Source: an uncultured Acidobacteriota bacterium (GTDB taxonomy: Bacteria; Acidobacteriota; Terriglobia; Terriglobales; Acidobacteriaceae). Taken from it: a stretch of DNA of 8,951 nt. The position numbers were made by a program, and so were the translations under genes. The stretch's first letter is position 1. Every line of letters begins with the position of its first letter. The notes beneath the pieces are model-generated. The model saw only the letters and a program-made list of their open reading frames with translations. It searched no databases and was not told the DNA's origin. The DNA lies in contig CAILBQ010000062.1 of assembly GCA_903832475.1 (NCBI GenBank), positions 1 to 8,951 of the forward strand, in the 5' to 3' direction. Of the stretch, positions 1 to 6,596 are shown in pieces.

Positions 1-143
1 ATCTGGTCGGCCAGCCGCTTGGCGTCGGCGGCCTGGTGCTCGGCCTCGTGGATCGCCTCGCGATTGGCCTGTGTCGCCTCGCGCGCCGCCTCTGCCGCTT
101 CCTGGGCCGCTTCCTGGGCCGCTTCACGCTGCGCCTGCTCGGC
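1..143 (-). other. Fragment encoding an Ala/Glu/Gln-rich coiled coil, probably foreign to the adjacent mannosidase
   Basis: Read on the minus strand, this stretch gives a continuous frame leaving the window at base 1. It is dominated by Ala, Glu, Gln and Arg, with a repeated REAAQEAAQEAAEAARE-type pattern followed by EAIHEAEHQAADAKRLADQ. This composition is typical of long alpha-helical coiled coils (TolA-like or filament-like linkers), but no family can be named. The frame stays open upstream to a TGA at about 209-207 and contains no ATG, GTG or TTG, so it has no visible start. Upstream of about 146 the residues stop looking like a coil (CGPLQLLRVVV) because the DNA there is the antisense of the mannosidase. 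I infer this is the middle of a coding region joined to the mannosidase at about 140-150. The alternative, that it is real coding sequence on the plus strand, would give an odd Arg/Leu/Phe-rich peptide and is less convincing. Confidence 0.5.
94..129. repeat. 12-base tandem repeat, two perfect copies plus a partial third
   Basis: The unit gccgcttcctgg occurs at 94-105 and again at 106-117. A third copy at 118-129 keeps the first eight bases. The 12-base period keeps frame, and on the minus strand it encodes the four-residue unit AAQE of the coiled-coil fragment. The repeat is therefore probably a product of coding for a periodic helix. Confidence 0.75.
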
Positions 144-2000
144 TACGACAACGACGCGGAGGAGTTGAAGCGGGCCGCAACAGAGAACTTTGCACCCGGC
201 TTCGATCATGCGGCATTCGTCCTGGGTGTGGGCGATCACGGCGGAGCTGTCACCAGAGAACAGGTTCACCAGGTGCTTGAATTGCGCAAGGATCCGACGC
301 TTCCCGAGCTTCGCTTCAGCACCTTCAAGAACTTCTTTGCTGCTGTAGAGAATTCGCCTGCGTTCGCCTCATTGCCTGTCGTGAAGACCGAATTGCAGCA
401 TCACTCTCGCGGCTGCTATTCAGCCAACGGAGAAGGCAAATATCTCAACCGCCGCGCTGAACGCGGGCTGGGCGAAGCCGAGACACTTTCGCTGGTTGCG
501 AAGCTGACAGCAGGTCACATTTACCCCGCCGATCAGTACGCCGAAAGCTGGTGGAAGGTGCTGTTCTGCCAGTTCCACGACATGATGGCCGGAACGAGCC
601 TTTACTCCGACTATCAGGACGTTCGCGACAGCGTCGGTTACGCCTGCGAAGTGGCGCAGACCAGCAAGATCGAAGCTCTCGAATTCATGGCCAGGCGCGT
701 CGACACCAGTTCCGTGGCCGAGGGCGCGATCTTCCTTTTCAATCCGCTGCCCTGGAAGCGCAAAGCGCTGCTCGAGCACTACACCGACCGTAATCCATCG
801 GGAATTCCCGGTAAGGAAATCACTCACCTCGCCGCGAAGGATGGAACGACAGTGCCGCTGCAGTGGCGGCCCTCCGCGAGCATGACCACCTTTGTGCAGC
901 GGATCTCGGCATGGGTTGAACTGCCGCCGCTTGGCTACAAGGTCTTTGAACTGGCGCATGGAGATGCTCCTGAGGCTGAAGAGTTTCGAACCAACTTCAC
1001 CGTGTCGAACTCGGGCTTTGGCATCTCCAGCGTCAAGGCTGACGATGGCACGGAGCTTCTCGCCGGGCCGGTCGGTCTGGTTGCGATTGCCGATACCTCT
1101 GACACCTGGGCGCACGGCATCGACGAGTTTCGTCAGGAAATGGGGCGCCCCATGCTGCTCTCTTCCACTGTGATCGAGAACGGCCCGGTCACCCGCGTGA
1201 CCCGTCAGATCGCACGCTGGATGGATTCAGAAATCATTCTCGACTTCGCGCAGTTTGCCGGCCTCGATTTCATCGAACTGCGCTTTGTCATCGACTGGCG
1301 TCAGCAGGAGCAGATGCTCAAGCTGGAAATTCCAACGGCAATGGTCCAGCCCAGGTTCTTCGCCAAGGTTCCTGGTCAGATCCTCGAACGCAAGACCAAT
1401 GGCGAAGAAGAGCCATATCAGGACTGGGGCGCGGTGCAGGGACCCATTCACGGCGATGACTACACCGTGGCTCTGCTCAATAACCAGACGTACAGTTACG
1501 ACTGTTTGAATGGCCTGTTCCGGACTGTCCTGATTCGCTCGGCGCCCTTTGCGCGCCACAACCCCGGTAAGGTTCTTCACAACGATAACAACGCTTGGCA
1601 GGACCAGGGCAGGCAGGAGCGCACCTTCTGGCTGACGGCCGGCAAGGGAGCCTGCACCAGTCTTGCCCTCGACCGCCGCGCGGAGGAGCTGCAAACTCCC
1701 GCCGAGTACGTGCAGGACTCGGCGCACCATGGTACAGAGCCATGGGAGAATTCGTTCCTCGAACTTATGCCGTCGAGCGTCTGGGTTCTGGCCATCAAGC
1801 GCGCGGAGGGCGCGCAGGACGGCACCGTGATTCGCATCCAGGAACGCGCCGGGAAGGCCGTGCAGGCAACTGTTAAAAGCGCGCTGCTCGGCCTTGATCA
1901 CACCGTCGATCTACGGCCGTGGGAGCTCCGCACCATCCTGGTACGTTCCATGAAAGGTCGTCGCGCACAAGTCCGTGACGTGTCCTTGCTCGAACAGTAA
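144..2000 (+). CDS. GH38 alpha-mannosidase-like protein, C-terminal part only (5' truncated)
   Basis: This is the C-terminal ~618 residues of a glycoside hydrolase family 38 protein, a zinc-dependent enzyme family that removes alpha-mannose from glycans. Visible family landmarks are GVGDHGGAVTRE (from 225), ELQHHSRGCYSA (from about 390) and FCQFHDMMAGTS (from about 567). The last matches the family's HHDAITGT-type region, whose His is a zinc ligand in characterised members. The rest is the beta-sandwich C-terminal half, ending at a TAA at 1998-2000. Members usually have 800-1100 residues. The N-terminal barrel with the other zinc ligands (HxD) and the Asp nucleophile is absent, so this fragment alone should be inactive. 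The frame remains open to the left edge, with a possible GTG at 36, but the 36 residues from there to 143 are the antisense of a coiled-coil coding stretch and do not resemble GH38. I therefore place the supported boundary at about 144. It converges with the NmrA-like gene. Confidence 0.8.
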   Translation, partial: YDNDAEELKRAATENFAPGFDHAAFVLGVGDHGGAVTREQVHQVLELRKDPTLPELRFSTFKNFFAAVENSPAFASLPVVKTELQHHSRGCYSANGEGKYLNRRAERGLGEAETLSLVAKLTAGHIYPADQYAESWWKVLFCQFHDMMAGTSLYSDYQDVRDSVGYACEVAQTSKIEALEFMARRVDTSSVAEGAIFLFNPLPWKRKALLEHYTDRNPSGIPGKEITHLAAKDGTTVPLQWRPSASMTTFVQRISAWVELPPLGYKVFELAHGDAPEAEEFRTNFTVSNSGFGISSVKADDGTELLAGPVGLVAIADTSDTWAHGIDEFRQEMGRPMLLSSTVIENGPVTRVTRQIARWMDSEIILDFAQFAGLDFIELRFVIDWRQQEQMLKLEIPTAMVQPRFFAKVPGQILERKTNGEEEPYQDWGAVQGPIHGDDYTVALLNNQTYSYDCLNGLFRTVLIRSAPFARHNPGKVLHNDNNAWQDQGRQERTFWLTAGKGACTSLALDRRAEELQTPAEYVQDSAHHGTEPWENSFLELMPSSVWVLAIKRAEGAQDGTVIRIQERAGKAVQATVKSALLGLDHTVDLRPWELRTILVRSMKGRRAQVRDVSLLEQ

Positions 2001-2019
2001 CAGGGGCTTTGGTTGATCG

Positions 2020-2883
2020 TTACTTCCCTGCATGCGCCGCGGCGAAAACCTCTTGAGCTGTCGTTGTTCCAGAGACCTTCTCCGCGTCGCTATCGCTGAA
2101 CCCGATCCAGCCGGAATTCACACCCTCGATCATCTCTTCGTACGCCCATGTTCCACCCTCGGGCAGGCCCATCTGCTGCAGCGCGCTTACCCAGGCTTCG
2201 CGCGGGAGGGCCTGCGCTTTGACCTCGCGGCCCAGCACCTTGCCCACCGCGGCAGCCAAGTCGTCAGCGCTTACCATCGAGCCCAGCTCAATCACGCGCT
2301 TGCCCGTCCATTCGCTAACCAGAAGCTTCGCAATCTCGGCGCCGATGTCCACTGTGGCAATCATCGGCAGCTTGCGGTCGGTCGGAGCGTAGAACGTCGG
2401 CAGGGTGCCGCCCTGTCCGGCTTGCAGGCCGAACACGTAATTCTCAAGGAAAGATCCCGCGCGTACAAACGCCACGGGGAAAGGTTCATTGCTAAGAGCT
2501 TCTTCAAGCAAATGGGTCGACGTGATCAGTCCCAGGCCGGAAGTCTTCTCCGAGCCCATCGACGAAAGAACTACGAGCTTCGGCGGCGCGGATTTTGCGA
2601 GTGCCTGCTTGTAGCTCGCGATCACGGCTTTCGCTTCGCGAAAATCCCTGGATGGAGCTTGGATGGGCGGCATCATGAAGTAGGCGGCTTCAACCCCAGA
2701 CAGAGCCCGCGTCATCGCCGCTGGATCCTCCCATTCGCCCTTGATCAACTCCACTCCCTGCTGCGACCATTGGCCGGCCTTGGCCTCGTCCCGCACCAAG
2801 GCGCGCACTTGCTTGCCCTGTTCCAGTAGCGCTCGTGCCGTTGCTCCGCCTACCTTGCCCGTAATGCCCGTGACCAGAAACAT
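2020..2883 (-). CDS. NmrA-like NAD(P)-binding reductase (atypical SDR family)
   Basis: This is a 287-residue Rossmann-fold protein. It opens with MFLVTGITGKVGG, giving the GxxGxxG nucleotide-binding loop (G6, G9, G12). VRALVRD follows, where R31 after the second strand suggests preference for NADP(H). Later landmarks are PKLVVLSSMGSEK (about 101-113) and AFVRAGSFLENY (about 138-149), as in NmrA-like and QorB-type quinone reductase or sensor proteins. The classical YxxxK catalytic motif is not evident, as is usual in this group. The role is cytoplasmic redox sensing or reduction of a small substrate; the substrate is unknown. The frame extends upstream to 3072, but I choose the ATG at 2881-2883. 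It starts the fold directly and is preceded by GAGGAG (2896-2891) at a 7-base spacing, whereas the extension would overlap the permease gene and has no fold-like sequence. The stop is 19 bases from the convergent mannosidase stop. Confidence 0.85.
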   Translation of the reverse strand: MFLVTGITGKVGGATARALLEQGKQVRALVRDEAKAGQWSQQGVELIKGEWEDPAAMTRALSGVEAAYFMMPPIQAPSRDFREAKAVIASYKQALAKSAPPKLVVLSSMGSEKTSGLGLITSTHLLEEALSNEPFPVAFVRAGSFLENYVFGLQAGQGGTLPTFYAPTDRKLPMIATVDIGAEIAKLLVSEWTGKRVIELGSMVSADDLAAAVGKVLGREVKAQALPREAWVSALQQMGLPEGGTWAYEEMIEGVNSGWIGFSDSDAEKVSGTTTAQEVFAAAHAGK

Positions 2884-2893
2884 GTTCGATCTC

Positions 2894-2915
2894 CTCTGCA
2901 TAGTAGGATGCAGAG
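2894..2915. promoter_or_regulatory. Perfect inverted repeat upstream of the NmrA-like gene; candidate operator or mRNA hairpin
   Basis: The arms ctctgcat (2894-2901) and atgcagag (2908-2915) are exact inverted complements separated by six bases. The repeat ends 10 bases before the ATG. Its proximal arm includes the first three bases of the GAGGAG ribosome binding site. It could be a binding site for a dimeric repressor, or a leader hairpin that limits ribosome access. No protein is identified as the binder. Confidence 0.45.
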
Positions 2916-2949
2916 ACTCTTCATGCGCTTCATTTCCACGATGAAGACT

Positions 2950-2955
2950 TAAATA
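2950..2955 (-). promoter_or_regulatory. Possible -10 element (TATTTA) for the NmrA-like gene
   Basis: The 89-base gap between permease B and the NmrA-like gene contains TATTTA on the minus strand, the most AT-rich spot in this GC-rich window. It would put transcription initiation near 2943 and leave a leader of about 60 bases containing the inverted repeat. I see no convincing -35 at 16-18 bases upstream, so this is weak. Confidence 0.2.
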
Positions 2956-2972
2956 ACCCTGCAGGCCCAAAG

Positions 2973-3836
2973 TTATTCGGTCGTGTAGCGGATTTCCAGC
3001 CGGCGCATGCGATAGCAGGAATAAGTAAGCACTACTGCGATCAGCAGCAACAAGCCAAGAGCCGCCGCCCATCCGGATACGGGCTCAGTCTCGACCGTGA
3101 GCAGCGCGAAGATGCCTTCGCCCGGTATGCTGACCGGCATCAGGTGGCGCAGGTAGGAAGCAACACTGATTTTCTGCAGCACCGAGGGCAGCACCGGATT
3201 GATCGCTTCCCATCCCAGCACCAGCATGGCCGCCGGGGTGGGATTCTTGAACATCATGCTCAGCAGCAAAAAGACAGCGCCATAGCCAAGGCACGCCAGC
3301 GGAACGATCACCAGGTATGCCTCGGACTGAGCTAGCCCCGCGCCATGAAACACATAGTCGCGTCCAGCGGCGCCGAACGGCCCATACATCAGCGCAATAT
3401 TGGCGACCATCGCGGTTTCAAACAAGAGCACTGCACTGATGGAGCCGGCCGCAAACTTCGAAAGCAGCAGTATTTCTCGCCTCACCGGCGATAGCAGGTA
3501 AAAATGCAGACTGCGTTCGATCATCTCTCCGCGAATCAGTCGCGAGAAGATGCCCAGGCAGCCAAAAAATATGCCGAGCCGCACGTAATAGAACTGAACG
3601 ATGCCCGCCAGCACGTTGGTGTCGTCGCTGATGCCCTCGACAAAATGCCGGTCGACGAGACCGTGAATGAATATCAGCAGCGTGGGAACGAAGGCGAGGA
3701 AATAGATCCAGCTTGCCTTCCACGAGAAGAGGTTTCTGCGCACTTCAATCAGCGTGAGACGTCCCGCCTGGCGCCGCCATAGAGCCCACGGCTGCTGGGC
3801 GAAAGAGCGAGAGAATGAGCCAACGGTATCAGCCAT
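2973..3836 (-). CDS. ABC-2 type transporter permease (permease B)
   Basis: This is an integral membrane protein of about 287 residues, probably the membrane half of an ABC exporter paired with ATPase B. Hydrophobic segments lie at roughly 41-61, 84-99, 127-151, 173-195, 199-220 (weaker) and 256-274, giving about six membrane spans. The loop after span 2 reads RGEMIERSLHFYLLSPVRRE, the ABC-2 family pattern (acidic start, then LLSPVxR) that contacts the ATPase. The N-terminus (about 1-40) is cytoplasmic and basic. The ATG at 3834-3836 shares one base with the stop of ATPase B (TGATG arrangement), implying translational coupling. A GTG one codon earlier (3837-3839) is an equally possible start, since GGGAG at 3850-3846 lies 6 bases from the GTG and 9 from the ATG. 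The substrate is unknown. It is the last gene of the coupled five-gene set, with a TAA stop at 2975-2973. Confidence 0.85.
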   Translation of the reverse strand: MADTVGSFSRSFAQQPWALWRRQAGRLTLIEVRRNLFSWKASWIYFLAFVPTLLIFIHGLVDRHFVEGISDDTNVLAGIVQFYYVRLGIFFGCLGIFSRLIRGEMIERSLHFYLLSPVRREILLLSKFAAGSISAVLLFETAMVANIALMYGPFGAAGRDYVFHGAGLAQSEAYLVIVPLACLGYGAVFLLLSMMFKNPTPAAMLVLGWEAINPVLPSVLQKISVASYLRHLMPVSIPGEGIFALLTVETEPVSGWAAALGLLLLIAVVLTYSCYRMRRLEIRYTTE

Positions 3837-4795
3837 CACGAGGCACTCCCATCTGAGCCGATCAGGTATTGATAGATCGCATTGGCGTCATCGTCCGCCG
3901 GCGCGACAGCGTTGATCTTGATCACGCCCTCGGCGGCGATGCCGTTCAACATGGAATAGAACTGGTCAATGTCGCCGGTGCGCAGAAACACGCCTTGACC
4001 ATCCGCATGCAGGCGAGCCTCGACGCAATGGTTGATCGAAAACATGCGCGACGCCAGCAACTCAGGGTGATCGCAGCGAATCAGCACCTGCATCGGCTTG
4101 TCGCGCACTTCCTGCCTCACCTGGTGTATGTTTCCCTCCGCGATCAGGTAGCCCCCCGTGATGAGCACCACACGGTCGGAGATTCGATCGACTTCGTCGA
4201 GGATATGGCTGGAGATGATCAGGTGCATGCCCTGTCGCCCCAGTTCTTCAAACAGCGCCAGCGACTCGGCGCGCGCCATCGGATCCAGCCCGTTCAGTGG
4301 CTCATCGAGAATCAACACCCGCGGATGATGGGCGATGGACTGAGCAAGCCGAATCTTCTGCCGCATGCCCTTGCTGTAGCTGGCGATGGGCCAGCCTGCA
4401 GAATCGCCAAGCTGCACGCGGTCGAGCGCTTCCACCGTGAGCCGGAAGGCATCCATTTTGTCCATCCCATGCAGCATGAGGCTGTCGAACACAAACTGCC
4501 AGCCGCTCAGCCCGCGCGGGAACGAATCGAATTGCGTGCAATAGCCAACGGCACGAAAGAACTCCGTCGCATTACCCGGCGAGAGTCCCAGTACCGAGAT
4601 GGTTCCGCTGGAAGCCTGCACCAGCCCCGTCATCAGGTTCATCAGCGTCGTCTTGCCGGAGCCATTCGGCCCCACCAGCGTGGTCACGCCCGGAGGAATG
4701 CTCAGAGTGACCTTGTTGACGCCCAGCACCTCGCCATAGAACTTCGAGACATTTTCGAATTGAATCCTGTCGTGCAACGTCGCGTGGTCAGTCAT
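3836..4795 (-). CDS. ABC transporter ATP-binding protein (ATPase B)
   Basis: This is a 319-residue ATPase that powers an ABC-2 exporter at the inner face of the membrane. All nucleotide-binding motifs are present: Walker A GPNGSGKTT (42-50), Q-loop YCTQFD (Q88), signature SKGMRQ (141-146), Walker B LILDEP (161-166), D-loop NGLD (168-171) and H-loop SSH (H197). It should therefore hydrolyse ATP. About 110 residues follow the ATPase core (about 210-319), a C-terminal accessory region common in the drug- and Na+-exporter-like ATPases of this class (COG1131 type). The frame extends to 4855, but I choose the ATG at 4793-4795. It overlaps the permease A stop as ATGA, and GAGGTGG lies a suitable distance upstream. 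The sequence between 4855 and 4795 is Arg/Cys/His-rich and unlike the family. It is about the same size as ATPase A but clearly divergent from it, so this is not a recent duplication. Confidence 0.92.
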   Translation of the reverse strand: MTDHATLHDRIQFENVSKFYGEVLGVNKVTLSIPPGVTTLVGPNGSGKTTLMNLMTGLVQASSGTISVLGLSPGNATEFFRAVGYCTQFDSFPRGLSGWQFVFDSLMLHGMDKMDAFRLTVEALDRVQLGDSAGWPIASYSKGMRQKIRLAQSIAHHPRVLILDEPLNGLDPMARAESLALFEELGRQGMHLIISSHILDEVDRISDRVVLITGGYLIAEGNIHQVRQEVRDKPMQVLIRCDHPELLASRMFSINHCVEARLHADGQGVFLRTGDIDQFYSMLNGIAAEGVIKINAVAPADDDANAIYQYLIGSDGSAS

Positions 4796-5667
4796 CCTCG
4801 CACCACCTCGCGAGCGCGAATGCGCGCATTGAGCATGGCAACGAAACACACGCACGAAGCCAGCAGCATGGCCAGGATGGCCGGCGTAGGCAGCGCATAT
4901 TTTTCAGCGAAGATCGGGTGTGCTCCCAGCATCCTCTGCCATAACACCGACATCATCATGGGCAGATTGAGCAGAAATCCCCAGCGTGTGCGCAGGATCG
5001 CGCTCATGATCGCCCCCACCCCGGCCGGCACAAAAACAGCCGCGAAAATCGCGCCTGTCGCCACGACTCTCCACTTGACCCAGGACGACAAAGCCAGGCC
5101 AAGGATGGAGAGAACTGTGATCCAGAGTATGGCGCCCGAGAAGAGGCCAGCCGCAATCGACAGGTGCGCGGCGAACCAGGGCAGCGGAGAGGAATACGCC
5201 TGGTACGCGAACAGGAGCAGGCACGGGATCCACGTCACGATCGACAGGAACATGAACATCGCCAGGAATTTGCCCAGCACGTAGCCAAAGCGCGAAACCG
5301 GATGGCTCAGCAGGATCGGCAGGGCATTGTCAGCGAGGTCGAAAGAGATAAGCCTGGGCGCAATCCACGCGGTCAGAATAAGCGCCAGCCAGGATTGAAA
5401 CTCAAGCATCTTGAGAAAGTAGCCAGCATCGATATCAATCGCGCCAGAGCTGCCTTTCACGATGAGTGCTCGCGCCAGAGGATTGTTCGCCAGGTAGATG
5501 CCGATGAGAAAGATCACCAGCGGCAGCAGCGACAAGACGAACAGGCCGACGGTGATCTTGGACGACCAGGCTTCCGCGGCGCCATACCGCGAGAGCACGT
5601 AAATGCGCATCCAGCGCGGCGTCACCTTGCCGGCAAAAGGCCGATAGTCATGCTTATAGACGGACAT
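4792..5667 (-). CDS. ABC-2 type transporter permease (permease A)
   Basis: This is a 291-residue membrane protein, the likely partner of ATPase A. Hydrophobic spans fall at about 39-59, 90-108, 132-157, 168-192, 200-222 and 262-279. A soluble loop of about 30 residues follows span 1. The segment ISFDLADNALPILLSHPVSR after span 2 is the typical ABC-2 coupling loop (acidic start, LLSxPVSR). It most resembles the NosY/ABC-2 group (COG1277-like); this assignment is from memory of motifs. The frame reaches 5718, but the ATG at 5665-5667 is preferred. It has GGGAG (5680-5676) at an 8-base spacing, and starting earlier would extend the overlap with ATPase A from 14 to 65 bases without adding family-like sequence. 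The 14-base overlap upstream and the 4-base ATGA overlap downstream with ATPase B tie it into the operon. The transported molecule is not deducible. Confidence 0.87.
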   Translation of the reverse strand: MSVYKHDYRPFAGKVTPRWMRIYVLSRYGAAEAWSSKITVGLFVLSLLPLVIFLIGIYLANNPLARALIVKGSSGAIDIDAGYFLKMLEFQSWLALILTAWIAPRLISFDLADNALPILLSHPVSRFGYVLGKFLAMFMFLSIVTWIPCLLLFAYQAYSSPLPWFAAHLSIAAGLFSGAILWITVLSILGLALSSWVKWRVVATGAIFAAVFVPAGVGAIMSAILRTRWGFLLNLPMMMSVLWQRMLGAHPIFAEKYALPTPAILAMLLASCVCFVAMLNARIRAREVVRG

Positions 5668-6595
5668 GTGCCGGGCTCCCTGCTTCGTTCTCCATGGCTC
5701 TGAGGAAGATGTCTTCAAGCGAATCGCGGCGTTGGTTCATGCGGCGAATCTGCACTCCCTGCTCGGAAGCAATGACATAGAGATCGCGCGCTTCAATGTG
5801 ATCGGGCATCACCAGCTTGATGCGGCCGCCGGGGAACGATGCGCACTCGCAGCCCAGCCCACGCACGCTAACCGAGAAGCGTTCCGTCGCGCCCACCGTC
5901 TCCAACTCGATGAAGCTGCGATTCGATCGGCGCTCTTCTTCAATGTTGCAAAGCGCGGCGATGCGGCCGTTCTTCAGGATCAACACCTCATCGCAAGTCT
6001 CGTCGACATCGCGCAGCAGGTGAGAAGAGATGAGCAGGTGAACGTTGCCCTGCTTGTGAATGTCTTTGATGAGCTGGATCATGCGCTGCCGCGCCATGGG
6101 ATCAAGCCCGTTGGTCGGTTCATCGAGAATCAGCAGCTTCGGTCCGTGGGCCAGCGCCTGCGCCAGCTTGATGAGCTGCTTCATTCCCAGAGAGTAGGTG
6201 CTGATCTTGCGATAGCGCACCTCGCCCAGCCCGACAAAGAAGAGCGCCTCATGCGCGCGTTCCAGCGCTTCAGCCGCTGACAAACCGGCCAGCTCCGCCA
6301 TGTAGCGCACAAAGCGAACGCCGCTCATGTTGCCGATGAACGAATCATTCTCCGGCATGTAGCCGACTGCTTCGCGAATCTGGGCACGCTGCTGGTACGC
6401 ATCCATGCCGAAGACGCGCGCCCGGCCCCGCAACGGCTTGTAGAAGCCGAGCAGCGTATTGATCAGCGAAGACTTGCCCGCCCCGTTGGGCCCGAGAAGC
6501 CCGATGGCCTTGCCGCGCAGCTCTCCGGTCAGACCGTTGAGTACGGTGCGATTGCCGAGTCGGACTTCGAGGCCTTCGAGATCAATGACGCCCAT
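5654..6595 (-). CDS. ABC transporter ATP-binding protein (ATPase A)
   Basis: This is a 313-residue ABC ATPase starting MGVIDLEGLEVRLGN. Motifs in order are Walker A GPNGAGKS (35-42), a Q-loop position occupied by Glu in YMPEND (79-84), signature YSLGMKQ (134-140), Walker B LLILDEP (154-160), D-loop NGLD (162-165) and H-loop SSH (H192). Glu in place of Gln at the Q-loop is common in COG1131-type exporter ATPases and does not imply loss of activity. About 105 C-terminal residues form an accessory region ending RDSLEDIFLRAMENEAG, a tail typical of these ATPases. It begins one base after the stop of the FecR-domain gene (TGATATG) and lacks a strong ribosome binding site, so translation probably depends on reinitiation after that gene. 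It probably drives permease A, or forms a heterodimer with ATPase B in a single transporter. Confidence 0.92.
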   Translation of the reverse strand: MGVIDLEGLEVRLGNRTVLNGLTGELRGKAIGLLGPNGAGKSSLINTLLGFYKPLRGRARVFGMDAYQQRAQIREAVGYMPENDSFIGNMSGVRFVRYMAELAGLSAAEALERAHEALFFVGLGEVRYRKISTYSLGMKQLIKLAQALAHGPKLLILDEPTNGLDPMARQRMIQLIKDIHKQGNVHLLISSHLLRDVDETCDEVLILKNGRIAALCNIEEERRSNRSFIELETVGATERFSVSVRGLGCECASFPGGRIKLVMPDHIEARDLYVIASEQGVQIRRMNQRRDSLEDIFLRAMENEAGSPAHVRL

Positions 6596-6596
6596 A

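Noticed and set aside
420..1115. 231-codon minus-strand frame opposite the mannosidase
   Set aside because: The plus strand has clear GH38 motifs here. The minus product has no recognisable fold and is rich in Arg and Gly as expected for antisense.
1996..2024. Inverted repeat agtaac / gttact spanning the two convergent stop codons, a possible bidirectional terminator
   Set aside because: The arms are only six bases with a 17-base loop, are AT-rich and are not followed by a T-run. They arise largely from the two TAA stops, so the support is too weak to call a terminator.
2952..2977. Inverted repeat aataac / gttatt enclosing the palindrome cctgcagg, a possible terminator after permease B
   Set aside because: The stem is weak and AT-only, the inner part does not pair symmetrically and there is no T-tract. 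It may matter as structure but cannot be supported as a terminator.
3144..3335. Small plus-strand frames within the permease genes as possible small proteins
   Set aside because: No ribosome binding site or hydrophobic or conserved pattern was seen. They lie entirely within well-supported minus-strand genes.
3869..5284. Long open frame (471 codons) on the plus strand opposite the ABC genes
   Set aside because: It is antisense to ATPase B and permease A, whose motifs are unmistakable. Its product is His/Arg-rich with no domain pattern, typical of a shadow frame in GC-rich DNA.
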